A DNA stretch of 64,000 nt from Rhizobiaceae bacterium. Its GTDB lineage: Bacteria > Pseudomonadota > Alphaproteobacteria > Rhizobiales > Rhizobiaceae. Shown here piece after piece: positions 44,332 to 53,453 of the stretch. How positions within the stretch are numbered: position 1 is the stretch's first letter; the number at the start of each line of letters is the position of its first letter. The position numbers were made by a program, and so were the translations under genes. Under the pieces are notes generated by a model, which was not told the origin of the DNA, did no database searches, and saw nothing but the letters and a program-made list of their open reading frames with translations. The stretch spans positions 120,158 to 184,157 of the forward strand of contig JANQMU010000015.1 in the NCBI GenBank assembly GCA_028279875.1, in the 5' to 3' direction.

Positions 44332-45384
44332 ATGACCAACCGGAAATACAGGGTCGGACTCGTCGGAACCGGTCCGCCCACCCGCACCGTCGAACGCGGA
44401 GGCGGTTTTGCAATCGGCCGCGTGCATGCAAATGCGTGGACGGCGATCGAGCAGGCCGAACTGGTGGCCGCCTGCGACATCAATCCCGACAATCTGGACG
44501 CGTTTTGCCACGATTACGGGGTCGATCAGGGATTTCTGAGCTATCAGGACATGCTGCAACGGGCCGACCTTGACGTCGTCAGCATATGCACATGGCCGGG
44601 ACTGCATTGCGAGATGGCTGTCGCCGCCGCCGAAGCGGGCGTGCGCGGCATATATTGCGAAAAACCCATGTGCCTCAGCCTGGAGGAAGCCGACCGCATG
44701 ATTGCAGCCTGCCGGGTCAACGGGGCGAGACTTTCGGTCAGTCATCAAAGGCGTTTCGAGCGGCTCTATGTGCAGGCCAAATCCTGGATCGACTCCGGCC
44801 GGCTTGGGAAAATCACCGAGATGTATGGCAGAATATCCAAATCCGATGCCGACCTCCTGAGCTGGGGAACACACTGGTTCGATCTTTTCGGATTTTTCCA
44901 GAATGATATTCGGCCAATATCGGTCCTGGCGCAGGCCGATTGCTCGATGGCCCTTACCCGCTACGGCCATCCGGTGGAAAACCATTCCGTCGTTCAACTG
45001 ACCTATGATGGCGGTGTGACGTGCCTTCTCGAAGGTGGTGACGATCTGCCGGCACCCTGTTTTCGGATTCATGGCGAGCAGGGCTGCCTGACCCTTGCCG
45101 GAACGCTTTCGGGCTGGCTGAATGAGGGGAAGGGCGCAGTCAGGGTTGATATCGAACCCGGCGCGTCCGACTTTACGGACAGCTACGTGCCGGCGATGCG
45201 CGATCTGATCGAAGCTGTCGAGCAGGATCGCCCGTCGGCGCTGGACGGAGCGCGTGCGCGCACCGCCATGGAGATCATTATGGCCGCCTATGAATCGGCA
45301 AATACCGGGCGGCGGGTCACACTGCCAATGACCAGGAAAACGTTTCCGCTTCTTGAGCGTTCGGAATTTACAGGAGCCGGTTGA
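44332..45384 (+). CDS. Gfo/Idh/MocA family oxidoreductase
   Basis: A 350-residue NAD(P)-dependent dehydrogenase: Rossmann N-terminus VGLVGTGPPTRTVERGGGFA with an unusual insertion after the first glycines, the catalytic segment YCEKPMCLSLEEADRM (EKP motif) and the downstream WGTHWFDLFGFF segment with the active-site His. It oxidises a hydroxyl group of a sugar or cyclitol to a ketone. Its stop overlaps the next start (TGATG), so it is co-translated with an isomerase. Confidence 0.87.
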   Translation: MTNRKYRVGLVGTGPPTRTVERGGGFAIGRVHANAWTAIEQAELVAACDINPDNLDAFCHDYGVDQGFLSYQDMLQRADLDVVSICTWPGLHCEMAVAAAEAGVRGIYCEKPMCLSLEEADRMIAACRVNGARLSVSHQRRFERLYVQAKSWIDSGRLGKITEMYGRISKSDADLLSWGTHWFDLFGFFQNDIRPISVLAQADCSMALTRYGHPVENHSVVQLTYDGGVTCLLEGGDDLPAPCFRIHGEQGCLTLAGTLSGWLNEGKGAVRVDIEPGASDFTDSYVPAMRDLIEAVEQDRPSALDGARARTAMEIIMAAYESANTGRRVTLPMTRKTFPLLERSEFTGAG

Positions 45385-46241
45385 TGCATCTGGGGGCAAC
45401 CATTCCGTTGGAGGACCTCGTCGATCTCGGACTTACAGCGGGGCATCTGAGCAATATCGGTGCCATGAGCGATGAGGAATTGGCGGCGGAAGGCCGGCGC
45501 TACAGCGAGGCCGGCATCATTGCCGTGCAGACCGGCGGCTATTGCAACCTGATCAGCACGGACGAAAACCACCGCCGCGACTGCATCGCCAATCTGAGAT
45601 CCCTGCTGACAAGGGCCGAGCGCGCCGGTTGCCGATGGGTCGTTGTCGGGGGCGGCCATCGCGACCCCGCCAAACCGACGGACATCTTTTCCGCGCATCC
45701 GGACAACTGGACAGCGGAGGCGCGGGCGCTTCTGGCGGAAAGCTGTGCGGCGGTCCTCGACGGGTGGTCGTCGGCTACGACCGGGCTGGTGGTGGAAACC
45801 TGGGTCATGACCCCACTGGACTCACCGGCTGCCGCACGCCAGCTTGCAGACACCGTCAATCACCGGAATTTTGGAATTCTGTTCGATCCGGTGAACATGA
45901 TGAACTTGGATCGTCACTTCCGGTCGGGCGCTTTCATCGGGACGTGTTTCGACACGTTCGGCGACCAGATTCGGCTGGTGCACCTCAAGGACACGCTGAT
46001 CAAAGCTGAAAGCTTCACCTATCACATGGCGGAAGTGCCGATCGGCGACGGCAATCTCGACATCGGTCAACTTCTCCGGGAGGCCGACGGGCTTGACGAG
46101 GGCATCCCCCTTGTCATCGAGCACCTGGCCGGGTTTGACGCCTATGCTCAGGCAGTCTCGCGCATGCGCGAGATTGCCGCGAAAAACAGTCTTTCCTTTG
46201 TGTCGCCCCGACAGTCCGGCACTTTGAGGGAGGAATCGTGA
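45384..46241 (+). CDS. Second sugar phosphate isomerase/epimerase-like TIM barrel
   Basis: A 285-residue TIM-barrel protein of the same superfamily as the first gene of the operon but only distantly similar: VQTGGYCNLISTDE, LVVETWVMTPLDSP, GILFDPVNMMNLDRHF and VHLKDTLIKAESFTYHMAEV hold the expected metal ligands. It may act on the keto product of the adjacent dehydrogenase. ATG 45384 follows CAGGAG and overlaps the previous stop by one base; its 3' end overlaps the ATPase start by 4 nt (GTGA). Confidence 0.8.
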   Translation: MHLGATIPLEDLVDLGLTAGHLSNIGAMSDEELAAEGRRYSEAGIIAVQTGGYCNLISTDENHRRDCIANLRSLLTRAERAGCRWVVVGGGHRDPAKPTDIFSAHPDNWTAEARALLAESCAAVLDGWSSATTGLVVETWVMTPLDSPAAARQLADTVNHRNFGILFDPVNMMNLDRHFRSGAFIGTCFDTFGDQIRLVHLKDTLIKAESFTYHMAEVPIGDGNLDIGQLLREADGLDEGIPLVIEHLAGFDAYAQAVSRMREIAAKNSLSFVSPRQSGTLREES

Positions 46242-47305
46242 GCGATTTTTCCCAGCGTTTGAAATCCTCCGGCCTGTCGATCAGGAACCTGAACAAATTT
46301 TTCGCCTCGGTGCAGGTGCTGCACGACATAAACCTCGATGTGGGGGAAGGCGAATTCGTGGCCCTGGTTGGCCCTTCCGGATGCGGGAAATCGACGCTTC
46401 TGCGAACGATTGCCGGGCTTGAAGACATTTCCGACGGCGAGGTTCTCGTTGACGGCCGGGTGGTCAACAATGTCGAACCCAAGGACCGTGACATGGCCAT
46501 GGTGTTCCAGAACTACGCCCTGTATCCGCACCTGTCGGTGCGCAAGAATATGGGCTTTTCCCTGAGCCTGCGCTCGGTGCCGAGGGACGAAACCAACAGA
46601 CTGGTCGAACAGGCTGCCGAAATCCTCGGGCTGGAAGGCGTCCTGGATCGCCGGCCGTCCCAGCTTTCCGGCGGGCAAAGACAGCGTGTCGCCATGGGAC
46701 GCGCAATTGTCAGGCAGCCCCGGATCTTTCTGTTTGACGAACCGCTTTCCAATCTCGATGCAAAGCTTCGTGTCAAAATGCGCGGTGAGATAAAGCAGCT
46801 TCATCAGCGGTTCCAGACAACGACCCTTTATGTCACGCACGACCAGGTGGAAGCGATGACCATGGCCGACAAGGTGGTGGTGATGAAGGACGGCCGCGTC
46901 GAGCAGGTCGGCCGGCCGCTTGATCTTTATGACTGGCCGGCCAATCTGTTCGTGGCGCAATTCATCGGCAACCCGTCCATGAGCATCCTGCCCGGTGAGA
47001 TGACGGATGACGGCTTCATACTGTCGGACGGGCAGCGCCTGACGGCGGACCGTTCGAAAAAGGCCGCTCGATATCTTGGGATCAGGCCCGACAGGGTGCG
47101 TCTGTCCGATAGCGGTATTTCGCTGCAGGTGGATCTTGTCGAGCCGGGCGGCTCCGACACATTCATTGCCGGAAAGGTCGGCACGGAAGAATTCGCCGCC
47201 ATATTGCCGGAGCGGCTGACCATGGATGTTGGCGAAGTCCTCACGCTGGCACCCGAGGCGGACCATCTTCACTATTTCGATCAGGAGGGCAAAAGACTGC
47301 GGTGA
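46238..47305 (+). CDS. Carbohydrate ABC transporter ATP-binding protein (UgpC/MalK type)
   Basis: A 355-residue ATPase: Walker [10 protein letters not shown], signature [14 protein letters not shown], Walker [13 protein letters not shown], switch His in [14 protein letters not shown]. The C-terminal part is the TOBE/OB regulatory domain typical of MalK and UgpC. It energises import by the two operon permeases. The start is GTG 46238, overlapping the isomerase stop. A 9-bp hairpin follows its stop codon, closing the operon. Confidence 0.92.
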   Translation: MSDFSQRLKSSGLSIRNLNKFFASVQVLHDINLDVGEGEFVALVGPSGCGKSTLLRTIAGLEDISDGEVLVDGRVVNNVEPKDRDMAMVFQNYALYPHLSVRKNMGFSLSLRSVPRDETNRLVEQAAEILGLEGVLDRRPSQLSGGQRQRVAMGRAIVRQPRIFLFDEPLSNLDAKLRVKMRGEIKQLHQRFQTTTLYVTHDQVEAMTMADKVVVMKDGRVEQVGRPLDLYDWPANLFVAQFIGNPSMSILPGEMTDDGFILSDGQRLTADRSKKAARYLGIRPDRVRLSDSGISLQVDLVEPGGSDTFIAGKVGTEEFAAILPERLTMDVGEVLTLAPEADHLHYFDQEGKRLR

Positions 47306-47329
47306 CAGGCCGTCTCCTGCGACGGCCTG
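47306..47329 (+). terminator. Hairpin closing the sugar operon
   Basis: Perfect arms CAGGCCGTC (47306-47314) and GACGGCCTG (47321-47329) surround TCCTGC. It begins right after the ATPase stop, but no T tract follows. It also precedes the end of the convergent Nudix gene. Confidence 0.5.
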
Positions 47330-47357
47330 CCGGCGGAGGCGGGTGTGTCGGCAGGTG

Positions 47358-47951
47358 TCAGTCCGGCATCGCCGGGAAGATATGCAAGGCGGCGTATTGC
47401 AGCAGCATGATGGTCTTTCCGTCCTGGATGCGCCCGTCGCTGGCCATGGTCATGGCGGTGTCGAAATCGAGCTCAATGGTTTCGATATCCTCGCCTTCCT
47501 CAAGCAAGCCGCCGCCCTCCGAGACACGATCTTGCGGACTGTATTCGCCGACAAAGAAGGTGATCTTCTGGGTGAAGGCGCCCGGCGACATGAACGCCTC
47601 GAAGACCTTTCTGGCATTGCGCACCCGGTAGCCGGTTTCCTCCTCTGCTTCCGCGACAATACGGTCTTCCGGCAACGCACCGTCAAGCATGCCGGCCGGG
47701 GTCTCGATCAGGAACTGGTCGCATCCTTCCAGAGAGGCCGCGCAACGAAACTGACGGGTCAGGATGACGGTGCGTCTTTGTTGGTCGCAGGGCAGGATGG
47801 TCACACCATGACCACAATGGAAGATTTCGCGCGACTGTCTTTGCCAGGCGCCGTCACTGCGCCGATAATCGTAGGTCACCGTCTTGCAGTTGGACCAGCC
47901 ATCATGGTGAACCCTGGTGTCGACGATGGAAATGCGTTCATTGCGTGTCAT
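47358..47951 (-). CDS. Nudix hydrolase (NudK-like)
   Basis: A 197-residue Nudix protein resembling GDP-mannose/ADP-ribose pyrophosphatases: GHGVTILPCDQQRRTVILTR and the Nudix helix ETPAGMLDG followed by EAEEETGYRV. The metal-binding EExxG part (EEETGY) is intact, while the upstream Glu and the Arg of the consensus box are replaced, so activity is likely but not certain. It would hydrolyse a nucleoside diphosphate sugar. It converges on the sugar operon and is not part of it. Confidence 0.83.
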   Translation of the reverse strand: MTRNERISIVDTRVHHDGWSNCKTVTYDYRRSDGAWQRQSREIFHCGHGVTILPCDQQRRTVILTRQFRCAASLEGCDQFLIETPAGMLDGALPEDRIVAEAEEETGYRVRNARKVFEAFMSPGAFTQKITFFVGEYSPQDRVSEGGGLLEEGEDIETIELDFDTAMTMASDGRIQDGKTIMLLQYAALHIFPAMPD

Positions 47952-48189
47952 ATCTGGCGGTCTTCCATGGGATTGCGGCCGCGAAAAGGCGTGTTGAGAA
48001 AGCGAGGGAGCGGCGTTGGATCATGCAGGCGCCTGTATACCGCGACTGACCGGCACCGCAAGTCGTGCCGCCCGGGGCGGGTTATCCCCTGAATTATCCA
48101 CAGCGGAATCTTCGGTCTCGACTCATCGGCCCGATCGGGGCATCATTTCCGCGTTGGGTCCGGGACATTCCCAAACGCCAAATGGGAGA

Positions 48190-48501
48190 CAATGGACCGG
48201 GGGCTCAACATCCTGCAGCGGCCCGGAGCCGGTTTGTCTTTGATGAACCGAACCGGAAACCGCGAGGCGAGCAGGGCGTCTCGAAAGCGAATGCATGCGC
48301 GGACGAGGCAACGCGAACAACGCACCCTCGGGTGGGGCGGTCGCACAGGTCGGAGCTTCATCATCCGATGGAACACACGGCCGAACCAGACGCAGGTGCT
48401 GCTGTCGGTATTGCGTGTTGCCCAAGGGCAGGCGCTCTAAATCTGATACGCACCTCCGGCTGAACAGGGAGGCGCTGGCTTTGGCCGGCGTCTTTCTTTT
48501 T
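48190..48501 (+). ncRNA. Candidate small RNA ending at orphan terminator
   Basis: The terminator at 48471-48501 points along the plus strand, away from the Nudix gene (minus strand, ending 47358) and against the transpeptidase gene (minus strand). Something transcribed rightward must end there, or it serves only as insulation. The 5' limit given is arbitrary. I checked for RNase P, tmRNA, SRP RNA and tRNA hallmarks and saw none. Confidence 0.2.
48471..48501 (+). terminator. Intrinsic terminator (orphan)
   Basis: GGCGCTGGC (48471-48479) pairs with GCCGGCGTC (48484-48492) over 9 positions including two G-T pairs, with loop TTTG, then TTTCTTTTT. It also lies just past the stop of the minus-strand transpeptidase gene, where the T run would be an A run, so it cannot terminate that gene efficiently. 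Confidence 0.65.
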
Positions 48502-48506
48502 GTGCA

Positions 48507-49511
48507 CTACCCGCTTCTGCGATCCCGCATGATGACAAAATCCGTTCCGGTCCTCGTGTCGGGATGGGCCGGAAGGTCCGTCAGCATGAAGGCCGATCCG
48601 GGATGCAGGTTCCGGGCGATCTGTGCGTAGGCGTCGGGTGGAATCGTCAGTCGGGTCGTCGCCGCCAGTTCCTGCTGTTGCAGGACATCGCTCTCGTTGC
48701 CGCTGCCCATGCCGACGGCCAGCCAGTCGAATTCCTTCCGGTCCGCGTCGAAGGTCTGCAGGATATAGACATGGTTGCCGAGCGGCCTGTTCGGCTGTGC
48801 GATGCCGATCTGCGACTGCAGGATAATCTCACCGTCCTTGAGACCATAAACCCGCCGGTCGGCGCCGCTGGCCAGCAGGCTGAAAGAGCCTTGGCCCGTG
48901 CCTTCACGGTCGATCGGCAGTGATTTTCCCGCGACATGACCGGTCAGGGTTTCGATCTGTTTGAGATCGGCGTGGGACATGACGAGGCCGGTATGGGAGA
49001 GGCTGCCGACGCCCGAGCGCTCATTGGTGACGATGACCGGCGTTCCATCATGTGTGACTTCGAACAGCGCCGCGGCGAAGGGTGACGGCAGGTGCACGCA
49101 TCCATGGGAACTTGGATAGCCCGGCAGGCCGCCGGCATGCAGCGCCGCGCCGCCGAAGAAGAACTGGCTGTCGGGCATCGGCGCATTGTCGTATTTTCTG
49201 GAGTGGTGCATCTTCTCCTTGCTCAGGATGGTGAAGACACCTGTCGGCGTTTCATATCCGGGGCGGCCGCTGGAGATGGTTGTCGCGCCGATGCGCACGC
49301 CGTTGCGGTAGACAAAGGCCAATTGATCCGACAGCGAGACGATGACGGCGACGGGCCCGTAGAGTGAGCGCTCGGGATACCATACCCATTCTCCGGCCTT
49401 CAGGACGTCGTCAGGCTGTGCCCCTTGCGCGAAGGCGCCCGTCGCAGTTGCGGACAGGATGGCGGTTGCGGCGATTGCCAGGAATGTGCGTCGGGATTGC
49501 CGTGTGATCAT
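48507..49511 (-). CDS. Tat-exported L,D-transpeptidase (YkuD domain)
   Basis: A 334-residue protein. The N-terminus QSRRTFLAIAATAILSATAT is a twin-arginine signal peptide. The YkuD domain spans roughly residues 53-170, with His125 and catalytic Cys138 in HAGGLPGYPSSHGCVHLP. It forms or trims 3-3 peptidoglycan cross-links, or anchors proteins, in the periplasm. The C-terminal 160 residues have no recognisable domain. ATG 49511 has GAAGAAGG upstream and removes a 25-residue upstream extension that does not look like protein. Confidence 0.87.
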   Translation of the reverse strand: MITRQSRRTFLAIAATAILSATATGAFAQGAQPDDVLKAGEWVWYPERSLYGPVAVIVSLSDQLAFVYRNGVRIGATTISSGRPGYETPTGVFTILSKEKMHHSRKYDNAPMPDSQFFFGGAALHAGGLPGYPSSHGCVHLPSPFAAALFEVTHDGTPVIVTNERSGVGSLSHTGLVMSHADLKQIETLTGHVAGKSLPIDREGTGQGSFSLLASGADRRVYGLKDGEIILQSQIGIAQPNRPLGNHVYILQTFDADRKEFDWLAVGMGSGNESDVLQQQELAATTRLTIPPDAYAQIARNLHPGSAFMLTDLPAHPDTRTGTDFVIMRDRRSG

Positions 49512-49615
49512 TTTTGTACCTTCTTCGGGTCGCGCCGATGCGGCGCGACCGTGATTTGATTCACTGCCCGATATGGGATCTTCCATGTCCGCGGCAAGCG
49601 CCGAACACGCGACCG

Positions 49616-50974
49616 TTACTTTGACGCCAGAAGTCTTGCGATTTCGTTGCGAAGGTCGGTGAGGGCACCGGCTGCCTCCACGGGGAGTTCACCCGAGGCA
49701 AGCAGGTCGTTTTGCTCATAGGGATCGGCCGCAAGGTCGAACAATTCTTCGCCGCCGCCGACGGTGTTCATGTATTTCCACCGCCCGTCCCGAATGGTAT
49801 GCCCTTCCAGTTGGCGCGCCCGCCCGCTGTTGCCGCCGCCGGGCGAACCGAACAGTTCGGAATAGGCATATTGCCGATGCGGTCCGGCACTGCCCGCCAG
49901 AAGGGGGGCAAAGCTGACGCTGTCCTCCGGCCAGGAAACCGCGTCCCGGGTCTGGATGCCGGCGATATTCGCGATGGTGGCGAACAGATCCGTCGAATTG
50001 ACCAGTGCCTGCTCGCGTACCCCATGGCGGGTGACACCCTTACCGGCAACGATCAGTGGAGCATGAATTCCGCCTTCATAGAGGCTGCCCTTGGCGCGCC
50101 GCCGCTCATAGGGCGGCTGAACGGTTCTGTTGGGTGTTCCATTATCGCCGATGAAAATGATGACGGTATTGTCGAGAACCGGCTGAGGGATGGACTGCAA
50201 CAAACGGCCCAATTCCGTATCGAGCGCCTCAAGAGAAGCGAAGTAATAGTCGCGCGGGCGTTGCCGCATGCTGTCCGGACTGCCGTCCAGCCCACGGTCG
50301 GAGATCAGACCGCCAGGAGGCAGGTGCAGCGGCAGATGCGGTGCAATATGCGCCAGCCAGAGGAACCACGGCCGTTCGCCCTGTGCGTCGATCCAGGCGA
50401 TTGCTTCATCCGTGAGGACGGATGTCACATAGCCTTCGACCATGGCCGTTTCACCGTCCCGGGTTCGCGGCCAGTAATCGTAGTCGTCAACATTGCCGCT
50501 CACGATGCCGACATAGGTGCCGGCACCGGCCAGCCGCGGGTGATCGACATCACCATTGTCGGCCGTTGCAAGATGCCATTTACCGATGACCGCGTGAGCG
50601 TATTGTGGCGCGTATCGATCAAGGAACTGAAACAGCGTTGTCTCCGACAGGGGCAGGCCGTTGGAGGAATTGCGGCCCACGGCGGCGCCGACACCGGTTC
50701 GAAAGCCGTACCGGCCCGTCAGGATCGTCGCACGGGTCGATGAGCACACCGGCGTCGCATAGAAATTGTCGAAGACGACGCCCTCCCGGCACAGCCGTTC
50801 CAGAGTCGGCATGGCTGGTTTTTCAATGCCCTCCGGATAACACGGACTGGCATCGAGCCCCATATCATCAGCAATGATCAGCAGGATGTTCGGCGACGCC
50901 GAAGCCGGCAGTGCCGCGCCCAGAAGGCAGGCCACAGCCAGAACGGCTTGTGTCAGAAACAGTCGAAACAGCAC
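49616..50974 (-). CDS. Secreted sulfatase (arylsulfatase family)
   Basis: A 452-residue sulfatase with signal peptide (LTQAVLAVACLLGAALPASA). Metal ligands Asp36/Asp37 lie in IIADDMG, the formylglycine position is Cys77 in the pentapeptide CSSTR followed by ATILTGRYG, GKWHLA carries the Lys/His pair, and FIGDNGTPN the late metal site. The pentapeptide has Ser where the consensus CxPxR has Pro. It hydrolyses a sulfate ester in the periplasm or outside. GTG 50974 follows GGGAGG. No sulfatase-maturation gene is in the window. Confidence 0.87.
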   Translation of the reverse strand: MLFRLFLTQAVLAVACLLGAALPASASPNILLIIADDMGLDASPCYPEGIEKPAMPTLERLCREGVVFDNFYATPVCSSTRATILTGRYGFRTGVGAAVGRNSSNGLPLSETTLFQFLDRYAPQYAHAVIGKWHLATADNGDVDHPRLAGAGTYVGIVSGNVDDYDYWPRTRDGETAMVEGYVTSVLTDEAIAWIDAQGERPWFLWLAHIAPHLPLHLPPGGLISDRGLDGSPDSMRQRPRDYYFASLEALDTELGRLLQSIPQPVLDNTVIIFIGDNGTPNRTVQPPYERRRAKGSLYEGGIHAPLIVAGKGVTRHGVREQALVNSTDLFATIANIAGIQTRDAVSWPEDSVSFAPLLAGSAGPHRQYAYSELFGSPGGGNSGRARQLEGHTIRDGRWKYMNTVGGGEELFDLAADPYEQNDLLASGELPVEAAGALTDLRNEIARLLASK

Positions 50975-51079
50975 GGGTCCGCCTCCCGAAATCAGCGTCG
51001 CAAACCGGGTTCTGTGCCAAGGACTAACAGGCCCGGCACGCGACATCCAGTGAACAAAAGCTTAGAATTCAATGGTCGC

Positions 51080-52081
51080 CTATTGCACGACGAATCCGTG
51101 AGCAAACGGATCGTCGTCGTCGATATAGATCGTGTTGTCGCCCGTGATCCGCGCCCAGCCGCCGATCGACGGGACGATCGCCTCATAGTCGCCGACCCTG
51201 GTCGTGTCCTCGATCCGGCCGTGAAACAGCGATCCGATGATGCTCTCATGGACGAAATCGTCGCCACGTTCTAGATCGCCCCGGGCAAACCACTGGGCCA
51301 TGCGGGCCGACGTGCCGGTACCGCAGGGCGAGCGGTCGATCGCCTTGTCCCCGTAGAACACGGCGTTGCGCGCCGTCGCTTCGGGATGCCGTGCGGCTCC
51401 CGTCCACAGGATATGGGAGAGGCCGCGAATATCGGGATTGTCCGGATGGACAAAGGCGTAGGCCCCGTTCAGTGCGGACCGCAAGGTGCGGCTCATGCCG
51501 ACCAGATCGCCGACGGAATAGTCGGCCATGTCCCTGAAGGTCTCCTGCCGATCGACGATCGCATAGAAATTGCCGCCATAGGCGACATCGACCACCACCT
51601 CGCCGAGGCCGGGGCAGGTCGCGGGAAGTTCTCTGGAATGCAAAAAGGATGGAACATTGGTCAGTCGCACTTCAGCCACACGTTGACCGTCCATTCGATA
51701 GGTGACTGCCACTGGCCCGGCCGGTGTGTCGAGCCGCAGGAGCCCCGGCGTTTCGGGTTGCACGAGACCGCGTTCGACGGCGATGGTCACCGTTCCGATG
51801 GTGCCGTGGCCGCACATGGGCAGGCATCCCGACGTTTCGATAAACAACACGCCGATGTCGCAGTCCTCGCGGGTCGAGGAGTAGAGAATGGAGCCCGACA
51901 TCTGGTCGTGGCCGCGGGGTTCGAACATCAGACCGGTGCGAATCCAGTCGTACTCGGCAAGGAAATGCTCCCTTCTTTCAAGCATGGTGCTGCCTTCCAG
52001 CGGCGGGCCGCCGCCGGTGACCAGCCGAACCGGATTGCCGCAGGTATGGGCATCGATGCAAGTGAATGTATGGCGCGCCAA
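51080..52081 (-). CDS. 4-hydroxyproline 2-epimerase
   Basis: A 333-residue proline racemase-fold enzyme. Both catalytic cysteines are present, Cys90 (PMCGHGTIG) and Cys253 (DRSPCGTGTSA), which distinguishes epimerases from the 3-hydroxyproline dehydratases that carry Thr/Ser at the second or first site. It converts trans-4-hydroxy-L-proline to cis-4-hydroxy-D-proline. The start is TTG 52081 with GGAGG 5 nt upstream. It is followed upstream by the FAD dehydrogenase and DapA-like genes of the same pathway, all on the minus strand. Confidence 0.9.
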   Translation of the reverse strand: MARHTFTCIDAHTCGNPVRLVTGGGPPLEGSTMLERREHFLAEYDWIRTGLMFEPRGHDQMSGSILYSSTREDCDIGVLFIETSGCLPMCGHGTIGTVTIAVERGLVQPETPGLLRLDTPAGPVAVTYRMDGQRVAEVRLTNVPSFLHSRELPATCPGLGEVVVDVAYGGNFYAIVDRQETFRDMADYSVGDLVGMSRTLRSALNGAYAFVHPDNPDIRGLSHILWTGAARHPEATARNAVFYGDKAIDRSPCGTGTSARMAQWFARGDLERGDDFVHESIIGSLFHGRIEDTTRVGDYEAIVPSIGGWARITGDNTIYIDDDDPFAHGFVVQ

Positions 52082-52123
52082 AGGATCCTCCGATGATGCT
52101 ATATTGCCGCGAAATCCCGCCTA

Positions 52124-53392
52124 TTAGAACCGGTCCGCGCGAAAAGGTTCAAGATCGATCGACGGCGGTTCGCCGCTGACCAGTTCGGCAACAAGCTCCG
52201 CCGTACCGGCGGATTGGGTCAGGCCGAGATGGCCGTGCCCGAACGCATAGATGACCCGTTCGCTCGTCGGCGAGCGGCCGATGACCGGCAGCGAGTCCGG
52301 CAGGGACGGGCGAAAGCCCATCCATGGGGTGCCGCCCTCGGTGTCGAGATCGGGCAGGAAGAGCCTGGCCTTGGCGAGCAGCGCGCCGGCGCGCGCGAAG
52401 TTGGGCGGCGCATTCAATCCGCCGAGTTCCACCGCGCCGCCGACCCGGATGCCGGAGCCGATATTGGTGACGACGAAGCCGTGGCCGCCGAAAGTCAGCT
52501 GCGTGCGCAGATCGAACGCCGCAGAGGGCAGCGTGGTGTTGTATCCGCGTTCGGTCTCGAGCGGGATGCGGTCGCCGACGGTCCTTGCAAGATCGTGCGA
52601 CCAGGCGCCGGCGCTCACCACCACCCGATCCGCCGCGAAACTGCGGTCGCCGGCGCACCGCACCGTCACATTCCGTCGTGTGGCAGACAGGGACATGGCA
52701 TCCGCAATCTCGATCTGCCCGCCGCGATTGCGGAAAATGTCGGCGATCGTCAGCGCATATTCATGCGGATCGGAGATCGAGTACCATTCGGGCGTGAATG
52801 TGCCTGATACGAACCGCTTGTCGAGCCCCGGCTGGATTTCAGACAGGGCATAGGCGCCGCGTATGTGTTCAAACGGGATGCCGAGCTGCCTGCGCGCCTC
52901 CCAATAGGGGCGTGTGGCCTCGAATTCCGCAGCGCTCTCATAGAGCTCGAGATTGCCGTCGCGCCGCAGCATGCTGCCCGTCGCCGTCTGCTTGAGAAAA
53001 GGCAGAAGCGCGTGTTTTGAGTGATCCATCAGAGTCGACTGGGCGCGGATGCCATGCTCGACCTGCGCAGGGCGCGCGGCACGCCAGAAACGCAACATCC
53101 AGGGCGCAAGTCTGAGAGCGTATCGCGGCGGGATGGAGAGCGGGCCGTGCGGATCGACGAGCCATTTCGGTGCTTTTCTGAGGGTGCCCGGCGTGGCGAG
53201 CGGGATGACCTCGGAAAAGGCAAAAGCGCCGGCATTGCCGCGCGATGCCTCGGCGGCCGGTCCCTTGCGGTCGAGAAGGAGAACCCGAAGCTTGTTTCGC
53301 TGAAGTAAGAAAGCTGTGGAAAGTCCGATTATGCCTGCGCCGACCACGATTACATCCGGCCGATTGCCCTGCTGGTAAGCCATTTTCGCCAT
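52124..53392 (-). CDS. FAD-dependent D-amino acid dehydrogenase (hydroxyproline pathway)
   Basis: A 422-residue DadA-like flavoprotein: FAD motif VIVVGAGIIGLSTAFLLQ, the ASRGNAGAFAFSEVIPLATP segment, and C-terminal GFRPSLPDSLPVIGRSP with FGHGHLGLT. In hydroxyproline clusters this position is taken by the enzyme that oxidises cis-4-hydroxy-D-proline to 1-pyrroline-4-hydroxy-2-carboxylate. ATG 53392 is chosen; TTG 53395 lies directly before it, and no strong ribosome site helps. Its 3' end is 42 nt from the epimerase start, so they are probably one operon. Confidence 0.87.
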   Translation of the reverse strand: MAKMAYQQGNRPDVIVVGAGIIGLSTAFLLQRNKLRVLLLDRKGPAAEASRGNAGAFAFSEVIPLATPGTLRKAPKWLVDPHGPLSIPPRYALRLAPWMLRFWRAARPAQVEHGIRAQSTLMDHSKHALLPFLKQTATGSMLRRDGNLELYESAAEFEATRPYWEARRQLGIPFEHIRGAYALSEIQPGLDKRFVSGTFTPEWYSISDPHEYALTIADIFRNRGGQIEIADAMSLSATRRNVTVRCAGDRSFAADRVVVSAGAWSHDLARTVGDRIPLETERGYNTTLPSAAFDLRTQLTFGGHGFVVTNIGSGIRVGGAVELGGLNAPPNFARAGALLAKARLFLPDLDTEGGTPWMGFRPSLPDSLPVIGRSPTSERVIYAFGHGHLGLTQSAGTAELVAELVSGEPPSIDLEPFRADRF

Positions 53393-53453
53393 CAATTAAC
53401 CATCGGCTCCCGCCCGACAGGGCTGGAACTGGTGCAAATCTGGCCCTTCCCGG

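Larger units (their letters stand above)
47952..48506. other. Gene-free stretch upstream of the Nudix gene
   Basis: No convincing protein gene in 555 nt. It contains one exact DnaA-box sequence TTATCCACA (48094-48102) and, on the plus strand, an intrinsic terminator at 48471-48501 that no gene explains. Open frames here are short and rich in Arg and Pro, as expected by chance in this composition. Confidence 0.45.

Noticed and set aside
48081-48102. Replication origin
   Set aside because: There is one exact DnaA box (TTATCCACA) and one loose match only, with no box cluster, AT-rich unwinding region or origin-linked genes.
48123-48425. 100-codon minus-strand frame in the gene-free region
   Set aside because: Rich in Pro, Arg and Ser with no domain and no ribosome site; consistent with chance in high-GC DNA.
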